A stretch of 64,000 bases of DNA from Aureibaculum marinum (GTDB lineage Bacteria; Bacteroidota; Bacteroidia; Flavobacteriales; Flavobacteriaceae), in NCBI RefSeq assembly GCF_003813905.1, contig NZ_RPFJ01000074.1, forward strand, positions 1-64,000, given 5' to 3'. Shown here piece by piece: positions 46,159 to 55,780 of the stretch. The first letter of the stretch is position 1. Each line of letters starts with the position of its first letter. The position numbers and the translations under genes were made by a program. The notes below the pieces were generated by a model that was given only the letters and a program-made list of their open reading frames with translations, had not been told where the DNA came from and ran no database searches.

Positions 46159-47264
46159 TATTCCAATCTAATTTTATATTTTTTGATACTTAACCCAATA
46201 AAGAATGTTGTCATTATCAATAAGATGAGGGTTTCTTTCCAAATAAATTGCAGTCCTACACCTTTTAACATAATTCCTTTAATTATTATAATAAACCATT
46301 TTGCAGGTATTATGTTGCTGATAATCTGCATTGGAACTGGCATGCTTGTAATAGGAAAAATAAATCCAGACAATAAAATAACAGGAAGCATAAGTCCCAT
46401 TAACGATATCATCATTGCAGTTTGTTGGGTTGCAGAAATGGTAGAAATAAGTATGCCTAAAGCCAACGATGTAATGATAAATAGAACACTTTCTAATCCT
46501 AATAAAAATAGACTCCCTTGTATGGGCATTTTAAAAATAAAAAGGCTTAATAAAATGATGGTTATAGCATTAATTATGGATAGAAAAATATAAGGAAACA
46601 CTTTTCCAATAACTACTTGAAATGGTTTTATAGGTGATACTAATAGAATTTCCATGGTGCCTAATTCTTTTTCTCGTGTAATAGAGATGGAAGTCATCAT
46701 GGCAGAAACTAGCATTAAAATCATGGTCATTACACCAGGAACAAACATATAGACACTTTTTAATTCAGGATTATAAACCATGCGTGTTTGAGCTATTATT
46801 TGGTAAGCTGATGTGTGGTTTTTATTTTGTTCTTTTAGATAAATTTGAAGAATTGCATTAACATAATTACTAATAGTATTGGCCGTATTTGGGTCTGTAG
46901 CGTCAGTAATTACTTGTATGTTTGAGTGATTTTGTGTAATTAATTTTTTGCTAAAATCTTTTTCAAAACTTAAAACAGCTTTTACTTTTCCTTTTTTAAA
47001 AATAGGTTCAATATCTGATTCTTTTTCAATAATTTGATTGATGCTAAAATAGTGAGAAGCTGAAATTTTATTAATTATTTCTTTTGTTGTTGCATCTTTA
47101 GAATGGTCTAATATAGCGATATCAACATTATTAATTTCGTTAGTAATAGCAAAACCAAACAGTAATATTTGAGCAATAGGCATTCCAAATAGAATAAACA
47201 AAGAGCGTTTATCTCTAAAAATATGGTAGAATTCTTTTTTTACAAAACCTATAAACCTTTTCAT
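46158..47264 (-). CDS. ABC-2 type efflux permease
   Basis: The 368-residue paralogue of the neighbouring permease has the same six-span plan and the motif SITREKELGTMEILLVSP. The pair probably forms a heterodimeric pore. It overlaps the ATPase gene upstream by four bases and the other permease downstream by one base, so the genes are tightly coupled. The substrate is unknown; related pumps export drugs or lipophilic compounds. Confidence 0.9.
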   Translation of the reverse strand: MKRFIGFVKKEFYHIFRDKRSLFILFGMPIAQILLFGFAITNEINNVDIAILDHSKDATTKEIINKISASHYFSINQIIEKESDIEPIFKKGKVKAVLSFEKDFSKKLITQNHSNIQVITDATDPNTANTISNYVNAILQIYLKEQNKNHTSAYQIIAQTRMVYNPELKSVYMFVPGVMTMILMLVSAMMTSISITREKELGTMEILLVSPIKPFQVVIGKVFPYIFLSIINAITIILLSLFIFKMPIQGSLFLLGLESVLFIITSLALGILISTISATQQTAMMISLMGLMLPVILLSGFIFPITSMPVPMQIISNIIPAKWFIIIIKGIMLKGVGLQFIWKETLILLIMTTFFIGLSIKKYKIRLE

Positions 47265-47989
47265 CCTCTTGCTAGATTTAAAAAGACATCATTCATACTT
47301 TCTACATTAAATTGAGATTTTAACTTCTTAGGTGTGTTTAAAGCTTCAATTTTACCATTTACCATAATTGAAACACGATCACAATATTCGGCCTCATCCA
47401 TATAATGAGTAGTTACAAAAATGGTGGTGCCTTGGTGTGCTGCTTTGTAAATCATTTCCCAAAATTGACGGCGTGTAATTGGGTCAACACCACCAGTAGG
47501 TTCATCTAAAAAAACAATTTTAGGATCGTGTAACAATGCTACTGAAAAAGCTATTTTTTGTTTCCAACCTAAGGGAAGTGAACCCACTAAATTTTTGGAA
47601 ACATCTTCTAAACCTAATTCTTTAATTAAAGTAGTTGATTTTTCTTTAATGCGTTTTCTAGAAAGGCCATAAATACCACCAAAAAAAGTAATATTTTCTC
47701 TAACGGTTAAATCGTCATAAAGGGCAAATTTTTGACTCATATAACCAATGTTTTTCTTAATGTCTTCTGTGTTTTTATAAATATCAAATCCTGCAATAGT
47801 TGCGTTTCCAGAAGTTGGATGTGAAATTCCGATGAGCATTTTTATTGCTGTGGTTTTTCCTGCTCCATTAGCTCCTAAAAAGCCAAAAATTTCACCTTTT
47901 TTTACTTCAAAATTTATGGCATTTACAGCAATAAAATCACCAAACATTTTGGTTAAATCTTTTACTTTTATGACATTGTTATTGCTCAT
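47261..47989 (-). CDS. ABC transporter ATP-binding protein
   Basis: The 242-residue ATPase has Walker A GANGAGKT (39-46), a divergent signature around SLPLGWKQKIA and Walker B IVFLDEPTGGVDP. Together with the second ATPase it would power the two permeases. It starts 47 bases after the upstream ATPase gene and overlaps the permease gene by four bases. Confidence 0.92.
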   Translation of the reverse strand: MSNNNVIKVKDLTKMFGDFIAVNAINFEVKKGEIFGFLGANGAGKTTAIKMLIGISHPTSGNATIAGFDIYKNTEDIKKNIGYMSQKFALYDDLTVRENITFFGGIYGLSRKRIKEKSTTLIKELGLEDVSKNLVGSLPLGWKQKIAFSVALLHDPKIVFLDEPTGGVDPITRRQFWEMIYKAAHQGTTIFVTTHYMDEAEYCDRVSIMVNGKIEALNTPKKLKSQFNVESMNDVFLNLARG

Positions 47990-48036
47990 TTTGTAAAAAC
48001 TATATTCGTTTTAATGTCTTGTTTTTTAAGGCTAAT

Positions 48037-48939
48037 TTATCTGGCTAATTCCATAAAAGTATCTTCTATGGTAGCTTTAGTTTTTTGTATGGTTATGTTT
48101 TTTAATCCGTTTTGCTCAAGATAATTATGTAGTTCTTTTATATTAAAAGAGTCTCTTTTATCAGTGTAATGAACATGTTCTCCAAAAGGATACACACTAT
48201 GATTAAATGGGTACATATTTAAACTAGTAATCACTTTATACGTGTTGTTAGCGGTAACATTGTAAATAGGTTTTGGATAATGTTTTACAATGGATTTTGG
48301 AGTGTCAATTTCTAATATTTTTCCTTCTTGAATTAAAGCTATTCTATCACACAAAGCGGCTTCATCCATATAAGGTGTAGAAACAAGCATGGTAATTCCT
48401 TTTGTTTGAAGTCGTTTTAGCATGTCCCAAAATTCTTTACGAGAAACTGGGTCTACGCCTGTGGTGGGTTCATCTAAAAATAATACTTTTGGTTTGTGAA
48501 TTAAAGCACAGCATAGAGCTAATTTTTGTTTCATTCCTCCTGAAAGTTTTCCAGCTCTACGGTTTTTAAAAGGTTCAATTTGAACATATATATCTTCGAT
48601 TAAATTGTAATTTTCTTCAATAGTGGTACCAAATATTGTCGCGAAAAATGTTAGATTTTCTTCAATGGTTAAATCTTGATATAAAGAGAATTTTCCAGGC
48701 ATATATCCCACATTATTTCTAATGCTTTTATAATCCTTTAACACATCGTATCCTGCAACTGTTGCACTACCTTTATCTGCAATTAAAAGAGTAGTTAAAA
48801 TTCTAAATAAAGTTGTTTTGCCAGCTCCGTCTGGACCAATAAGACCAAATAATTCCCCTGGTTTTATATGAAAAGTTACCTGCTCTAATGCGTTTACTTT
48901 TTTAAAAGATTTTGATATGTTATTTACTTTTAAACCCAT
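48037..48939 (-). CDS. ABC transporter ATP-binding protein
   Basis: From ATG at 48939 the protein has 300 residues. It has Walker A GPDGAGKT (35-42), signature LSGGMKQKLAL and Walker B VLFLDEPTTGVDP. A C-terminal extension of about 80 residues follows the ATPase core, as in YbhF-type proteins. The start is preferred over a GTG at 48957 because TAATG joins the HlyD stop and this ATG with a one-base overlap. Confidence 0.92.
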   Translation of the reverse strand: MGLKVNNISKSFKKVNALEQVTFHIKPGELFGLIGPDGAGKTTLFRILTTLLIADKGSATVAGYDVLKDYKSIRNNVGYMPGKFSLYQDLTIEENLTFFATIFGTTIEENYNLIEDIYVQIEPFKNRRAGKLSGGMKQKLALCCALIHKPKVLFLDEPTTGVDPVSRKEFWDMLKRLQTKGITMLVSTPYMDEAALCDRIALIQEGKILEIDTPKSIVKHYPKPIYNVTANNTYKVITSLNMYPFNHSVYPFGEHVHYTDKRDSFNIKELHNYLEQNGLKNITIQKTKATIEDTFMELAR

Positions 48940-49829
48940 TAGTTGTTTGTTAACCACATTTCTGCAGGCATACCAATTTTTAAATTTCCATCATTTGCTA
49001 CATCTACTTTTATAGCGTATACTAAAGCAACACGCTCTTCTTTAGTCTGAATTATTTTTGGTGTGAATTCTGCTTCAGAGGAAACCCAACTAATAGTGCC
49101 TTCGTATGATTTCATTGTATTGTCACTATCAATTTTTACCGTAACTTTTTGACCTATTTTAAGGTTGGATAGTTGTGTTTCACTAATGTAAACACGCAAC
49201 TGCATAGTTTTTAAATCTGCAATTTTGTATAAAGGTTTTCCAAAAGTTGTTATTTCATTGGGTTCGGCATATTTGGTTAAAACTGTTCCTGTTATTGGGT
49301 TAATAATTTTACATTTAGAAATTTGATCTTCAATTTGTTGTATTTGAGTATCAACACTTTTAATTTCATTTACAACAGGTGCATTTTGAATTTCTACGCT
49401 TCTAATTTGATTTTTAATAACGTCTATTTGTCCTAATACATCATCCAGTTGTTTTTGAGTGCCAGCATTGTCTTTAATTAAGTTTTCAATTCTTTTTTTA
49501 TTAGTATTTGCGGTATTTAGTTGGGCTTTTAATACATTAATTTGCGACAAAACACCTTTAGATTTTGAGGCTATAACTGATTTTGAAACTAGCAATTGTT
49601 CTCGTTTTAAATGTAATGGTATGGTATCTATGTAACCTATAAATTCATCTTTTTGAAGCAATTCACCTTCATTAATATCAAACTGCATTAGCTTACCATT
49701 GTTTTCAGCTGAGATTGTGATTTCTGTTGCTTCAAAATTGCCATAACCATCGGCGTTATCCTCACCATTACAAGAGGTTAACAGTGTTGAAATTAAGAAG
49801 AAGGCGGTTATTAATTTTATAAATTTCAT
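48939..49829 (-). CDS. HlyD-type membrane fusion lipoprotein
   Basis: The 296-residue adaptor has a lipobox LLTSC (Cys20), a split biotinyl-lipoyl-like domain (ISAENNGKLMQFDINEGE and later PITGTVLTKYAEP) and a coiled-coil hairpin between them (about 75-175). It would link the inner-membrane ABC pump to TolC. The lipid anchor replaces the membrane span found in many HlyD proteins. It lies 82 bases after the tolC-like gene. Confidence 0.9.
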   Translation of the reverse strand: MKFIKLITAFFLISTLLTSCNGEDNADGYGNFEATEITISAENNGKLMQFDINEGELLQKDEFIGYIDTIPLHLKREQLLVSKSVIASKSKGVLSQINVLKAQLNTANTNKKRIENLIKDNAGTQKQLDDVLGQIDVIKNQIRSVEIQNAPVVNEIKSVDTQIQQIEDQISKCKIINPITGTVLTKYAEPNEITTFGKPLYKIADLKTMQLRVYISETQLSNLKIGQKVTVKIDSDNTMKSYEGTISWVSSEAEFTPKIIQTKEERVALVYAIKVDVANDGNLKIGMPAEMWLTNN

Positions 49830-49911
49830 GTTATTTTTGTTTAATAGTTATGGCTCGTTATTTTGAGCTATACTCTTTATTTTGCTAAATGTTTTTTTAA
49901 TCATAATAGTG

Positions 49912-51165
49912 TCATTTACCCTTAATGACTAAGTAATTGGCTTTTGCTAGTAGTAATTGAATTTGATGTGTACTTAAATTATTTTCAGCTTCGTATAAAT
50001 TTGTTAATTCAGTGATGTAAGTTGATGAGGTTATTACACCATTTTTTAATTGAGAATCTGCGGCTTTTAATACTTTTTTTCTCAATTTGATTATTGTTTT
50101 ATCATCATCAATAAATTGTGTAATTTTTTTAATTTCTGAAAGTTGTTTATTTAATTCAATAGTTGTGTTTAAAGTAAAAACTTCGGCTTCGGTGTCTATT
50201 ATATCTTTATTAATTTTTAAAGATTGTCGTTGTTTTTTATTGGCATTCCAATCAAATACATTCCAATTTAATTTTAAGCCAATAATATAATACGGTTGAA
50301 AAGAGTTGTCTAACATATTTAATCCGGGGTTGCCATAACCGCCTTGTGCAAACCCTATTATTTTCGGTGACTTTTGTCTTTTAGTAAGTTGTTCCGTTTT
50401 AGTTATTTGTTCTTTTTGAAGTTCAAATACCTCTAATTCCGGTCTCGTTATTTCTGATGTAAGATCTATTTCAATTTCTGGATTTTTAAAATTAACTGAA
50501 TTGGCAATTTCTGTTCCAATTAAAGAGGAAAGAGTTGATGTTAATGAAGCTCTGTTAAGACTATTTTCTGTTATTAATTGTTTTATTTTTAAAATTTCTG
50601 CTTCTAATATTTGATCAGATGCTGGCAATAAAGTTCCATATTTAATTCCTGCTTTTACCTCCTTTATTTTTATTTCTAATTGATTAAGCTTAGCAATTAA
50701 TAAGGTTTCTTTTGCTTGTAATAATAAAATTGAAAAATAGAGTTGATTTATTTGTTGTTTCAATTGGTATAAATTGACATCAATTTGTTTCTGTTTGGTT
50801 TTTAAATTAATAGATTTAAGCTCCGTATTTGTATCTATTAATCCACCAGCATAAATAAGTTGATTCATTGTAATGGTAGCCTTATATTGATCTTTATTAA
50901 GAGGGTCAACATTAGTATTAGGAAGGCTAAAAGGGAATTCAATAACGTCTGATTGATATGTAGCCTGTCCTGCAAAATCAATACTTGGTAATTTTTCAGT
51001 TTTTATTGCTTCAATAGCTAATGCACTTTGTTTAGCTAATAAATCATGTTGTTTTGCCAAGGGATAGTTTATGTTTGCCGATTTGTAACAGTCTTCCAGT
51101 AATAGGTCTTGAGCCGTTATGTTTACATGTACTAGTAAAATAATAATTAGGTTTATTTTTTTCAT
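49912..51165 (-). CDS. TolC family outer-membrane efflux protein
   Basis: The 417-residue protein has a signal peptide (ending NITAQ) and the TolC/OEP pattern of two long helical repeats separated by beta-strand segments, for example DLLLEDCYKSANINYPLA at the start and LKLNWNVFDWN in the second half. It would form the outer-membrane channel of the tripartite pump. It follows the TetR gene by two bases. Confidence 0.9.
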   Translation of the reverse strand: MKKINLIIILLVHVNITAQDLLLEDCYKSANINYPLAKQHDLLAKQSALAIEAIKTEKLPSIDFAGQATYQSDVIEFPFSLPNTNVDPLNKDQYKATITMNQLIYAGGLIDTNTELKSINLKTKQKQIDVNLYQLKQQINQLYFSILLLQAKETLLIAKLNQLEIKIKEVKAGIKYGTLLPASDQILEAEILKIKQLITENSLNRASLTSTLSSLIGTEIANSVNFKNPEIEIDLTSEITRPELEVFELQKEQITKTEQLTKRQKSPKIIGFAQGGYGNPGLNMLDNSFQPYYIIGLKLNWNVFDWNANKKQRQSLKINKDIIDTEAEVFTLNTTIELNKQLSEIKKITQFIDDDKTIIKLRKKVLKAADSQLKNGVITSSTYITELTNLYEAENNLSTHQIQLLLAKANYLVIKGK

Positions 51166-51167
51166 AA

Positions 51168-51782
51168 TTATAGTTTTATAGCATTGATAATAAACTCAGC
51201 CACTTCATTTTTTCGTTTCTCAATTAATACGTTGTATTCCTTATCACTTATGTCTGCTAAACCTTTAAGTAGTGGAGCAGCAATAAAAGGGAAGGCATTT
51301 AAAGAAATTATATTTATAAATAATTGCTCAGGAGTGAGAGGTCTAATTATTTTGGCAGTAATACAGTCGTTTATTTGTTTTTTAAATTTTTCAAAGCTTG
51401 GAAAGTGTTTGTCTTCGGTTAGTTTTTGTGCAAATTCAGGATTTCTATTTAGCTCATTAATAATAAAATTAGGCAAATAGGGATGTTTTAATACAAATGA
51501 AATGTAGCTATCTGTAAAGTTTTTTATTTTTTCAAAAATATCGGAGTCGTCATTTAGTACATTGTTTAATTGTGGAGCAAGAAGTTTAAAAGCATTTTTA
51601 AAAACAGCTTCGAAGAGTAATTTTTTGCTTCTATAATAGTAATGTAACAGAGCTTTGTTTATACCTGCTTCATCTGCAATTTCTTGCATTCTTGCTCCAT
51701 CCATTCCTTTTCGTTGAAAAACGTTTTTAGCTGCATTTAATATGTCTGTTTCAGTATTCGTGTTTTTTGTTTTTATAGTCAT
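51168..51782 (-). CDS. TetR family transcriptional regulator of the efflux cassette
   Basis: The 204-residue protein has an N-terminal TetR helix-turn-helix (about 10-55, MQEIADEAGINKALLHYYYRS... form) and a helical ligand domain. As first gene of the efflux cassette it is probably an autorepressor. Its promoter carries a -7 box (51814-51821) directly beside TTAACCA/TGGTTAA half-sites (51785-51840). The ligand is unknown. ATG start at 51782. Confidence 0.92.
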   Translation of the reverse strand: MTIKTKNTNTETDILNAAKNVFQRKGMDGARMQEIADEAGINKALLHYYYRSKKLLFEAVFKNAFKLLAPQLNNVLNDDSDIFEKIKNFTDSYISFVLKHPYLPNFIINELNRNPEFAQKLTEDKHFPSFEKFKKQINDCITAKIIRPLTPEQLFINIISLNAFPFIAAPLLKGLADISDKEYNVLIEKRKNEVAEFIINAIKL

Positions 51783-51784
51783 AA

Positions 51785-51840
51785 TTAACCAAACGATTTA
51801 ACTAAATGGTTAACAAAAGTATAATTTATTTTTTTAACCA
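51785..51840. promoter_or_regulatory. Probable TetR operator, three TTAACCA half-sites
   Basis: TTAACCA at 51785-51791, TGGTTAA at 51807-51813 and TTAACCA at 51834-51840 are exact matches in alternating orientation, about 22-27 bases apart. The middle site adjoins the -7 box of the TetR gene, at the expected transcription start. The third lies upstream of a TATTTTTA box for the serine hydrolase. One repressor could therefore control both directions. Confidence 0.6.
51814..51821 (-). promoter_or_regulatory. -7 box TACTTTTG for the TetR-efflux cassette
   Basis: TACTTTTG on the minus strand fits TAnnTTTG, 32 bases before the TetR ATG and directly before a TGGTTAA half-site. Confidence 0.55.
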
Positions 51841-51882
51841 ACAAAATAAGTGCTATTTTTAAGGCGAAATAAAAAATTATAA

Positions 51883-53223
51883 ATGAAAAAAGTTCTTAAA
51901 TACCTCTTTTTAGTTGCGTTGTTGGTGGCCATTTACGCTGTTTATACCAATTACCCTAAATTAAATATTATTGCGGGATATTCTTCTAAAAATATGGCAT
52001 CATCTGTTTTTTTAGCAAATAGAGATATTCAATATACAGATGAAGTAGATAATTCGTTTACACCGATTAATTTGGCAACTGATAAGGTAAATAAAGAAGA
52101 GAAATTTTCTACAGCTTCTGTATTTGGGTTGTTAACTAGAAAGGCTATTTATAGAGAAGGATTAGGGGCTGTTTTGGTTCCAAAAAATGCAGATGAGAAT
52201 TCAGAATTTTTAGTTCCAAAACGTAATATTACTGAAAATAAACTACCTTTTCCTTATGGAAATTTACCTCAAAAGGATACTGTTTTTGAAAATGTAAATT
52301 ATAACCTATTAGAAACTGCTGTGGACAGTATGTTTAATAATAACAAGATAAAACAAACTAGGTCAGTTCTTGTAATTTATAAAGATCAAATAATTGCAGA
52401 AAAATATGCCAATGGATTTGATAAAGATTCTAAACTTTTAGGGTGGTCAATGACTAAAAGTATTACCGCAACGTTATTTGGCATTTTACAAAAACAAGGA
52501 AAAATAAATATCAATGATAAAGCTCCAATAGAGAGTTGGAAAAATGATGATAGAGCTGCTATAACAATCAATGATCTATTACACATGAATAGTGGGTTGG
52601 CGTGGGAAGAGGATTATAAAAACATATCTGATGTTACAAGGATGTTGTTTTTAACAGATGATATGACTAAAATTCAAGAAGAAAAACCGTTGGTGGGGAA
52701 ACCCAATGAAAGTTGGAATTATTCTTCAGGAACAACTAATTTATTATCTGGAATTTTAAGAAAGCAATTTGATACACATCAAGAATATTTAGATTTTTGG
52801 TATGCAGCCCTAATTGACAAAATAGGCATGCATTCTATGCTTATAGAAACTGATATGTCTGGTAACTATGTAGGTTCGTCTTATGGTTGGGCAACCACAC
52901 GCGATTGGGCTAAATTTGGATTGCTTTATTTGCACAAAGGCAATTGGAATGGAGAACAAATTTTTGATACCACATGGGTTGATTATGTTAAAACACCTAC
53001 AAATGGATCAAATGGGGAATATGGAGGACATTTTTGGTTAAATGCTGGGGGTAAATATCCTGACGTACCAAAAGATATTTATTCAGCTAATGGTTATCAA
53101 GGGCAGCGAGTTTTTATTGTGCCTTCAAAAGATTTGGTTATTGTAAGAATGGGGTTGACTAATAATGATAATGCGTTTGATTTTAACACGTTTTTAAAAG
53201 AAGTGTTGGTAGCTATAAATTAA
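51883..53223 (+). CDS. Serine hydrolase of the beta-lactamase / penicillin-binding protein class C family
   Basis: The 446-residue protein has an N-terminal hydrophobic anchor or signal (about 5-22) and a class C beta-lactamase-like domain from about 140. The nucleophile motif SxxK is SMTK (S189-K192) and the second motif is the tyrosine at 280 in NYSSGTTN. The GYQGQ segment near 410 stands in the place of the third motif. It may be an esterase, peptidase or transferase acting in the envelope. It is divergent from the TetR gene and shares its control region. Confidence 0.87.
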   Translation: MKKVLKYLFLVALLVAIYAVYTNYPKLNIIAGYSSKNMASSVFLANRDIQYTDEVDNSFTPINLATDKVNKEEKFSTASVFGLLTRKAIYREGLGAVLVPKNADENSEFLVPKRNITENKLPFPYGNLPQKDTVFENVNYNLLETAVDSMFNNNKIKQTRSVLVIYKDQIIAEKYANGFDKDSKLLGWSMTKSITATLFGILQKQGKININDKAPIESWKNDDRAAITINDLLHMNSGLAWEEDYKNISDVTRMLFLTDDMTKIQEEKPLVGKPNESWNYSSGTTNLLSGILRKQFDTHQEYLDFWYAALIDKIGMHSMLIETDMSGNYVGSSYGWATTRDWAKFGLLYLHKGNWNGEQIFDTTWVDYVKTPTNGSNGEYGGHFWLNAGGKYPDVPKDIYSANGYQGQRVFIVPSKDLVIVRMGLTNNDNAFDFNTFLKEVLVAIN

Positions 53224-53252
53224 ACCAAGTCACTTCAATGTAGGTTAGTAAA

Positions 53253-53286
53253 ATTTATGTTTCTTCTCTAGAGAAGAAACATAAAT
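53253..53286. terminator. Bidirectional hairpin terminator between convergent genes
   Basis: A 34-base perfect palindrome (17-base arms, ATTTATGTTTCTTCTCT) lies between the serine hydrolase stop and the sufD stop. A/T-rich ends of the stem give short U tracts in both directions, so it can end both transcripts. Confidence 0.75.
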
Positions 53287-53334
53287 AAAAGACATTTTGA
53301 TATTAAAATCTTGTTTATTTAATTCAAATTTTTG

Positions 53335-54657
53335 TTATATGTCAAACCCTAAATTAACGTCCAGTTTGTTTGAGATAATTTTTGTAATTCTTGTTTTTAA
53401 CTCTGGAATTTTAATTTTTTCCAAAGCATCATTAGCGAAAGCATATAATAATAAAGCCTTTGCTTCTTTTTTAGGAATACCACGAGAACGCATATAAAAT
53501 AAGGCATCTTCATCAAGTTGGCCAATCGTACATCCATGAGAACACTTTACATCATCAGCAAAAATTTCCAATTGAGGTTTAGAATTTACCGAAGCTTTAT
53601 CGTCAATTAAAATACTGTCATTTTGTTGAAAAGCATTGGTTTTTTGAGCTTCTTTTTCTACAATTACTTTTCCATTAAATACACCTGTTGATGCATCAAA
53701 ATAAATTCCTTTATATAACTCGTGACTTTCACAATTTGGAAACTTATGATTTACAAGGGTGTGATTATCAACTAATTGTTTGTCTTTAATTATGGTAATT
53801 CCATTAAGGTTTGAGGTTATGTATTCTCCCTCATGATAAAATTCTAAATTGTTACGTGTTAAATTACCGCCGAAAGAGAATGTATTAACAGAAGCAACAC
53901 TTTGTTGAGCTTGTTTAATGTAAGTATTATCAATTATAGATGCTGATTTTAGATCATTTTGAATCTTATAATAATCAATAATAGAACGTTTATTGGCAAA
54001 AATTTCGGTAACAGAATTCGTCAAAACCACATTGTCGGTCAAACTTTGGTGACGTTCAACAATTTGTACATGAGCATTTTCTCCTACAACTATTAAATTA
54101 CGTGGCTGTGTTAATACTTCAGATACTGTTCCTGTTGTAAAATGTAAAATTTGAACAGGCTTTGGAACAACAGTGTTTTTTGGAATGTTAATGTAAGCAC
54201 CTTCTTTAGAAAAAGCCGTATTTAAAGAAGTAATACTGTCTTCTTTTTTAGCAATTTTATTAAAATAATGGTCGATAACCATTTTATATTTTGGTTTTGC
54301 AAGTGCTGCTGAAAGTAAGCAAATATCAAATCCGTCATGAGTTGTTTCAGATAAAAATGAGCTGTAAACACCATCAATAAATACTATTTTGTATGTATCT
54401 ATTTCATGTAAAAAATACTTTTTTACTTCTTTAAATTCGGTGGTGTTTTGAACTTTTGGAAAAACTTTAAAATCATGTTTTAATAGAGATTTTAAAGAGG
54501 TGTATTTCCATTCTTCATCTTTTTTTGAGGGAAAACCCATCTTTTCAAAATGGGTAAAAGCGTTTGATCTAATTTCGTTTACCTTTTCGTTATGCTCTGC
54601 ACTAAATTTATTCTCAAAAGCGAGAAAAGCAGCTGTTAAATGTTCGGTTAAACTCAT
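53335..54657 (-). CDS. sufD: Fe-S cluster assembly protein SufD
   Basis: SufD forms the scaffold complex with SufB and SufC. The 440-residue length is typical, and the beta-helix core and C-terminal segment DDVKCSHGCTIGQLDEDALFYMRSRGI are diagnostic. It lies 280 bases downstream of sufC, unusually far for this operon. It is convergent with the serine hydrolase gene that begins the inserted block before sufS. Confidence 0.94.
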   Translation of the reverse strand: MSLTEHLTAAFLAFENKFSAEHNEKVNEIRSNAFTHFEKMGFPSKKDEEWKYTSLKSLLKHDFKVFPKVQNTTEFKEVKKYFLHEIDTYKIVFIDGVYSSFLSETTHDGFDICLLSAALAKPKYKMVIDHYFNKIAKKEDSITSLNTAFSKEGAYINIPKNTVVPKPVQILHFTTGTVSEVLTQPRNLIVVGENAHVQIVERHQSLTDNVVLTNSVTEIFANKRSIIDYYKIQNDLKSASIIDNTYIKQAQQSVASVNTFSFGGNLTRNNLEFYHEGEYITSNLNGITIIKDKQLVDNHTLVNHKFPNCESHELYKGIYFDASTGVFNGKVIVEKEAQKTNAFQQNDSILIDDKASVNSKPQLEIFADDVKCSHGCTIGQLDEDALFYMRSRGIPKKEAKALLLYAFANDALEKIKIPELKTRITKIISNKLDVNLGFDI

Positions 54658-54745
54658 GAAAATTTAAGATTTAAATTTAGGATTTAAAATTTTAAGAGTT
54701 TTCTCAAAACTTATCTCCTTGTATATTTAGATTTTTTATTTTAAT

Positions 54746-54763
54746 AAATCCTAATTAGGATTT
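54746..54763. repeat. Palindrome AAATCCTAATTAGGATTT in the sufC-sufD gap
   Basis: This 18-base perfect palindrome is followed on the plus strand by a T run, which would make a plus-strand terminator, although no plus-strand gene precedes it. The gap (54658-54937) has no coding frame of note. Confidence 0.4.
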
Positions 54764-54888
54764 TTTTATTTTATACGGTTACCTTTTGTGAGAGAGTTAA
54801 GTCGCTTTCTGTATCAAAAGATCGGTATAATTTTGAGATTGGTTTGTTACAAGAAATTTTATAAATTATCTTTATTTCACTATTCTTA

Positions 54889-54910
54889 AAAGCCATTAAT
54901 AATGGCCTTT
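54889..54910 (-). terminator. Weak terminator-like hairpin after sufC
   Basis: GCCATTA and TAATGGC arms, flanked by AAA and TTT, lie 28 bases after the sufC stop and are followed on the minus strand by TTTTAAG. It may reduce read-through into sufD. Confidence 0.45.
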
Positions 54911-54937
54911 AGTGTTGTTTTTAAAGAGTTTATAATT

Positions 54938-55675
54938 TTATTTTAACCAATCGTACCCTTTTTCTTCTAACTCTAAGGCAAGTTCTTTTCCTCCAGATTT
55001 TACAATTTTTCCTTGATGTAAAACGTGTACATAATCAGGAATGATATAGTCTAATAGACGTTGATAATGCGTAATTACAATAATGGCATTATCCTTGTTT
55101 TTTAATTTATTAACTCCGTTAGCAACAATTTTTAAAGCATCTATATCTAAACCAGAATCGGTTTCGTCTAAGATAGCCAATTTGGGTTCTAACATAGCCA
55201 TTTGAAAAATTTCGTTTCTCTTTTTTTCACCACCTGAAAACCCTTCATTTAATGAACGAGATAAAAATTTTCTATCAATTTCTAATAACTCTGCTTTTTC
55301 ACGAATTTTTTTCAATAAATCTTTAGCAGATATTTCTTCTTGTTTATTGGCTTTACGTGTTTCATTAATGGCTGTTTTAATAAAATTTGTAACCGAAACA
55401 CCAGGAATTTCTACTGGATATTGAAAAGATAAGAAAATACCTTTATGAGCTCTTTCATCTGGGGCCATATCATCTAAATCTTCTCCGTTTAAAATAACAT
55501 TGCCTTTAGTAACTTCATATTCTTCTTTACCAGCAATCACAGAAGCTAATGTACTTTTACCAGATCCATTTGGTCCCATTATAGCATGTACTTCTCCTGC
55601 TTTTATGTCTAAATCAATTCCTTTAAGAATTTCTTTATCATTTATATTGGCGTGTAAATTTTTTATTTTTAACAT
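54938..55675 (-). CDS. sufC: Fe-S cluster assembly ATPase SufC
   Basis: SufC is the ABC-type ATPase of the SufBCD scaffold. The 245-residue protein has Walker A GPNGSGKST (34-42), signature GFSGGEKKRNEIFQ and Walker B LAILDETDSGLDID, the SufC-specific form. It is 105 bases downstream of sufB. ATG start at 55675. Confidence 0.96.
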   Translation of the reverse strand: MLKIKNLHANINDKEILKGIDLDIKAGEVHAIMGPNGSGKSTLASVIAGKEEYEVTKGNVILNGEDLDDMAPDERAHKGIFLSFQYPVEIPGVSVTNFIKTAINETRKANKQEEISAKDLLKKIREKAELLEIDRKFLSRSLNEGFSGGEKKRNEIFQMAMLEPKLAILDETDSGLDIDALKIVANGVNKLKNKDNAIIVITHYQRLLDYIIPDYVHVLHQGKIVKSGGKELALELEEKGYDWLK

Positions 55676-55780
55676 TATTATTTATTATATGTATTTCTAT
55701 TGTTTAATGTTTTTTGTAATTAGTTAAAAACTAGTTTGGTATACTGTTTTAAATGTAATTTATTGTTCTATTACCGTTTT

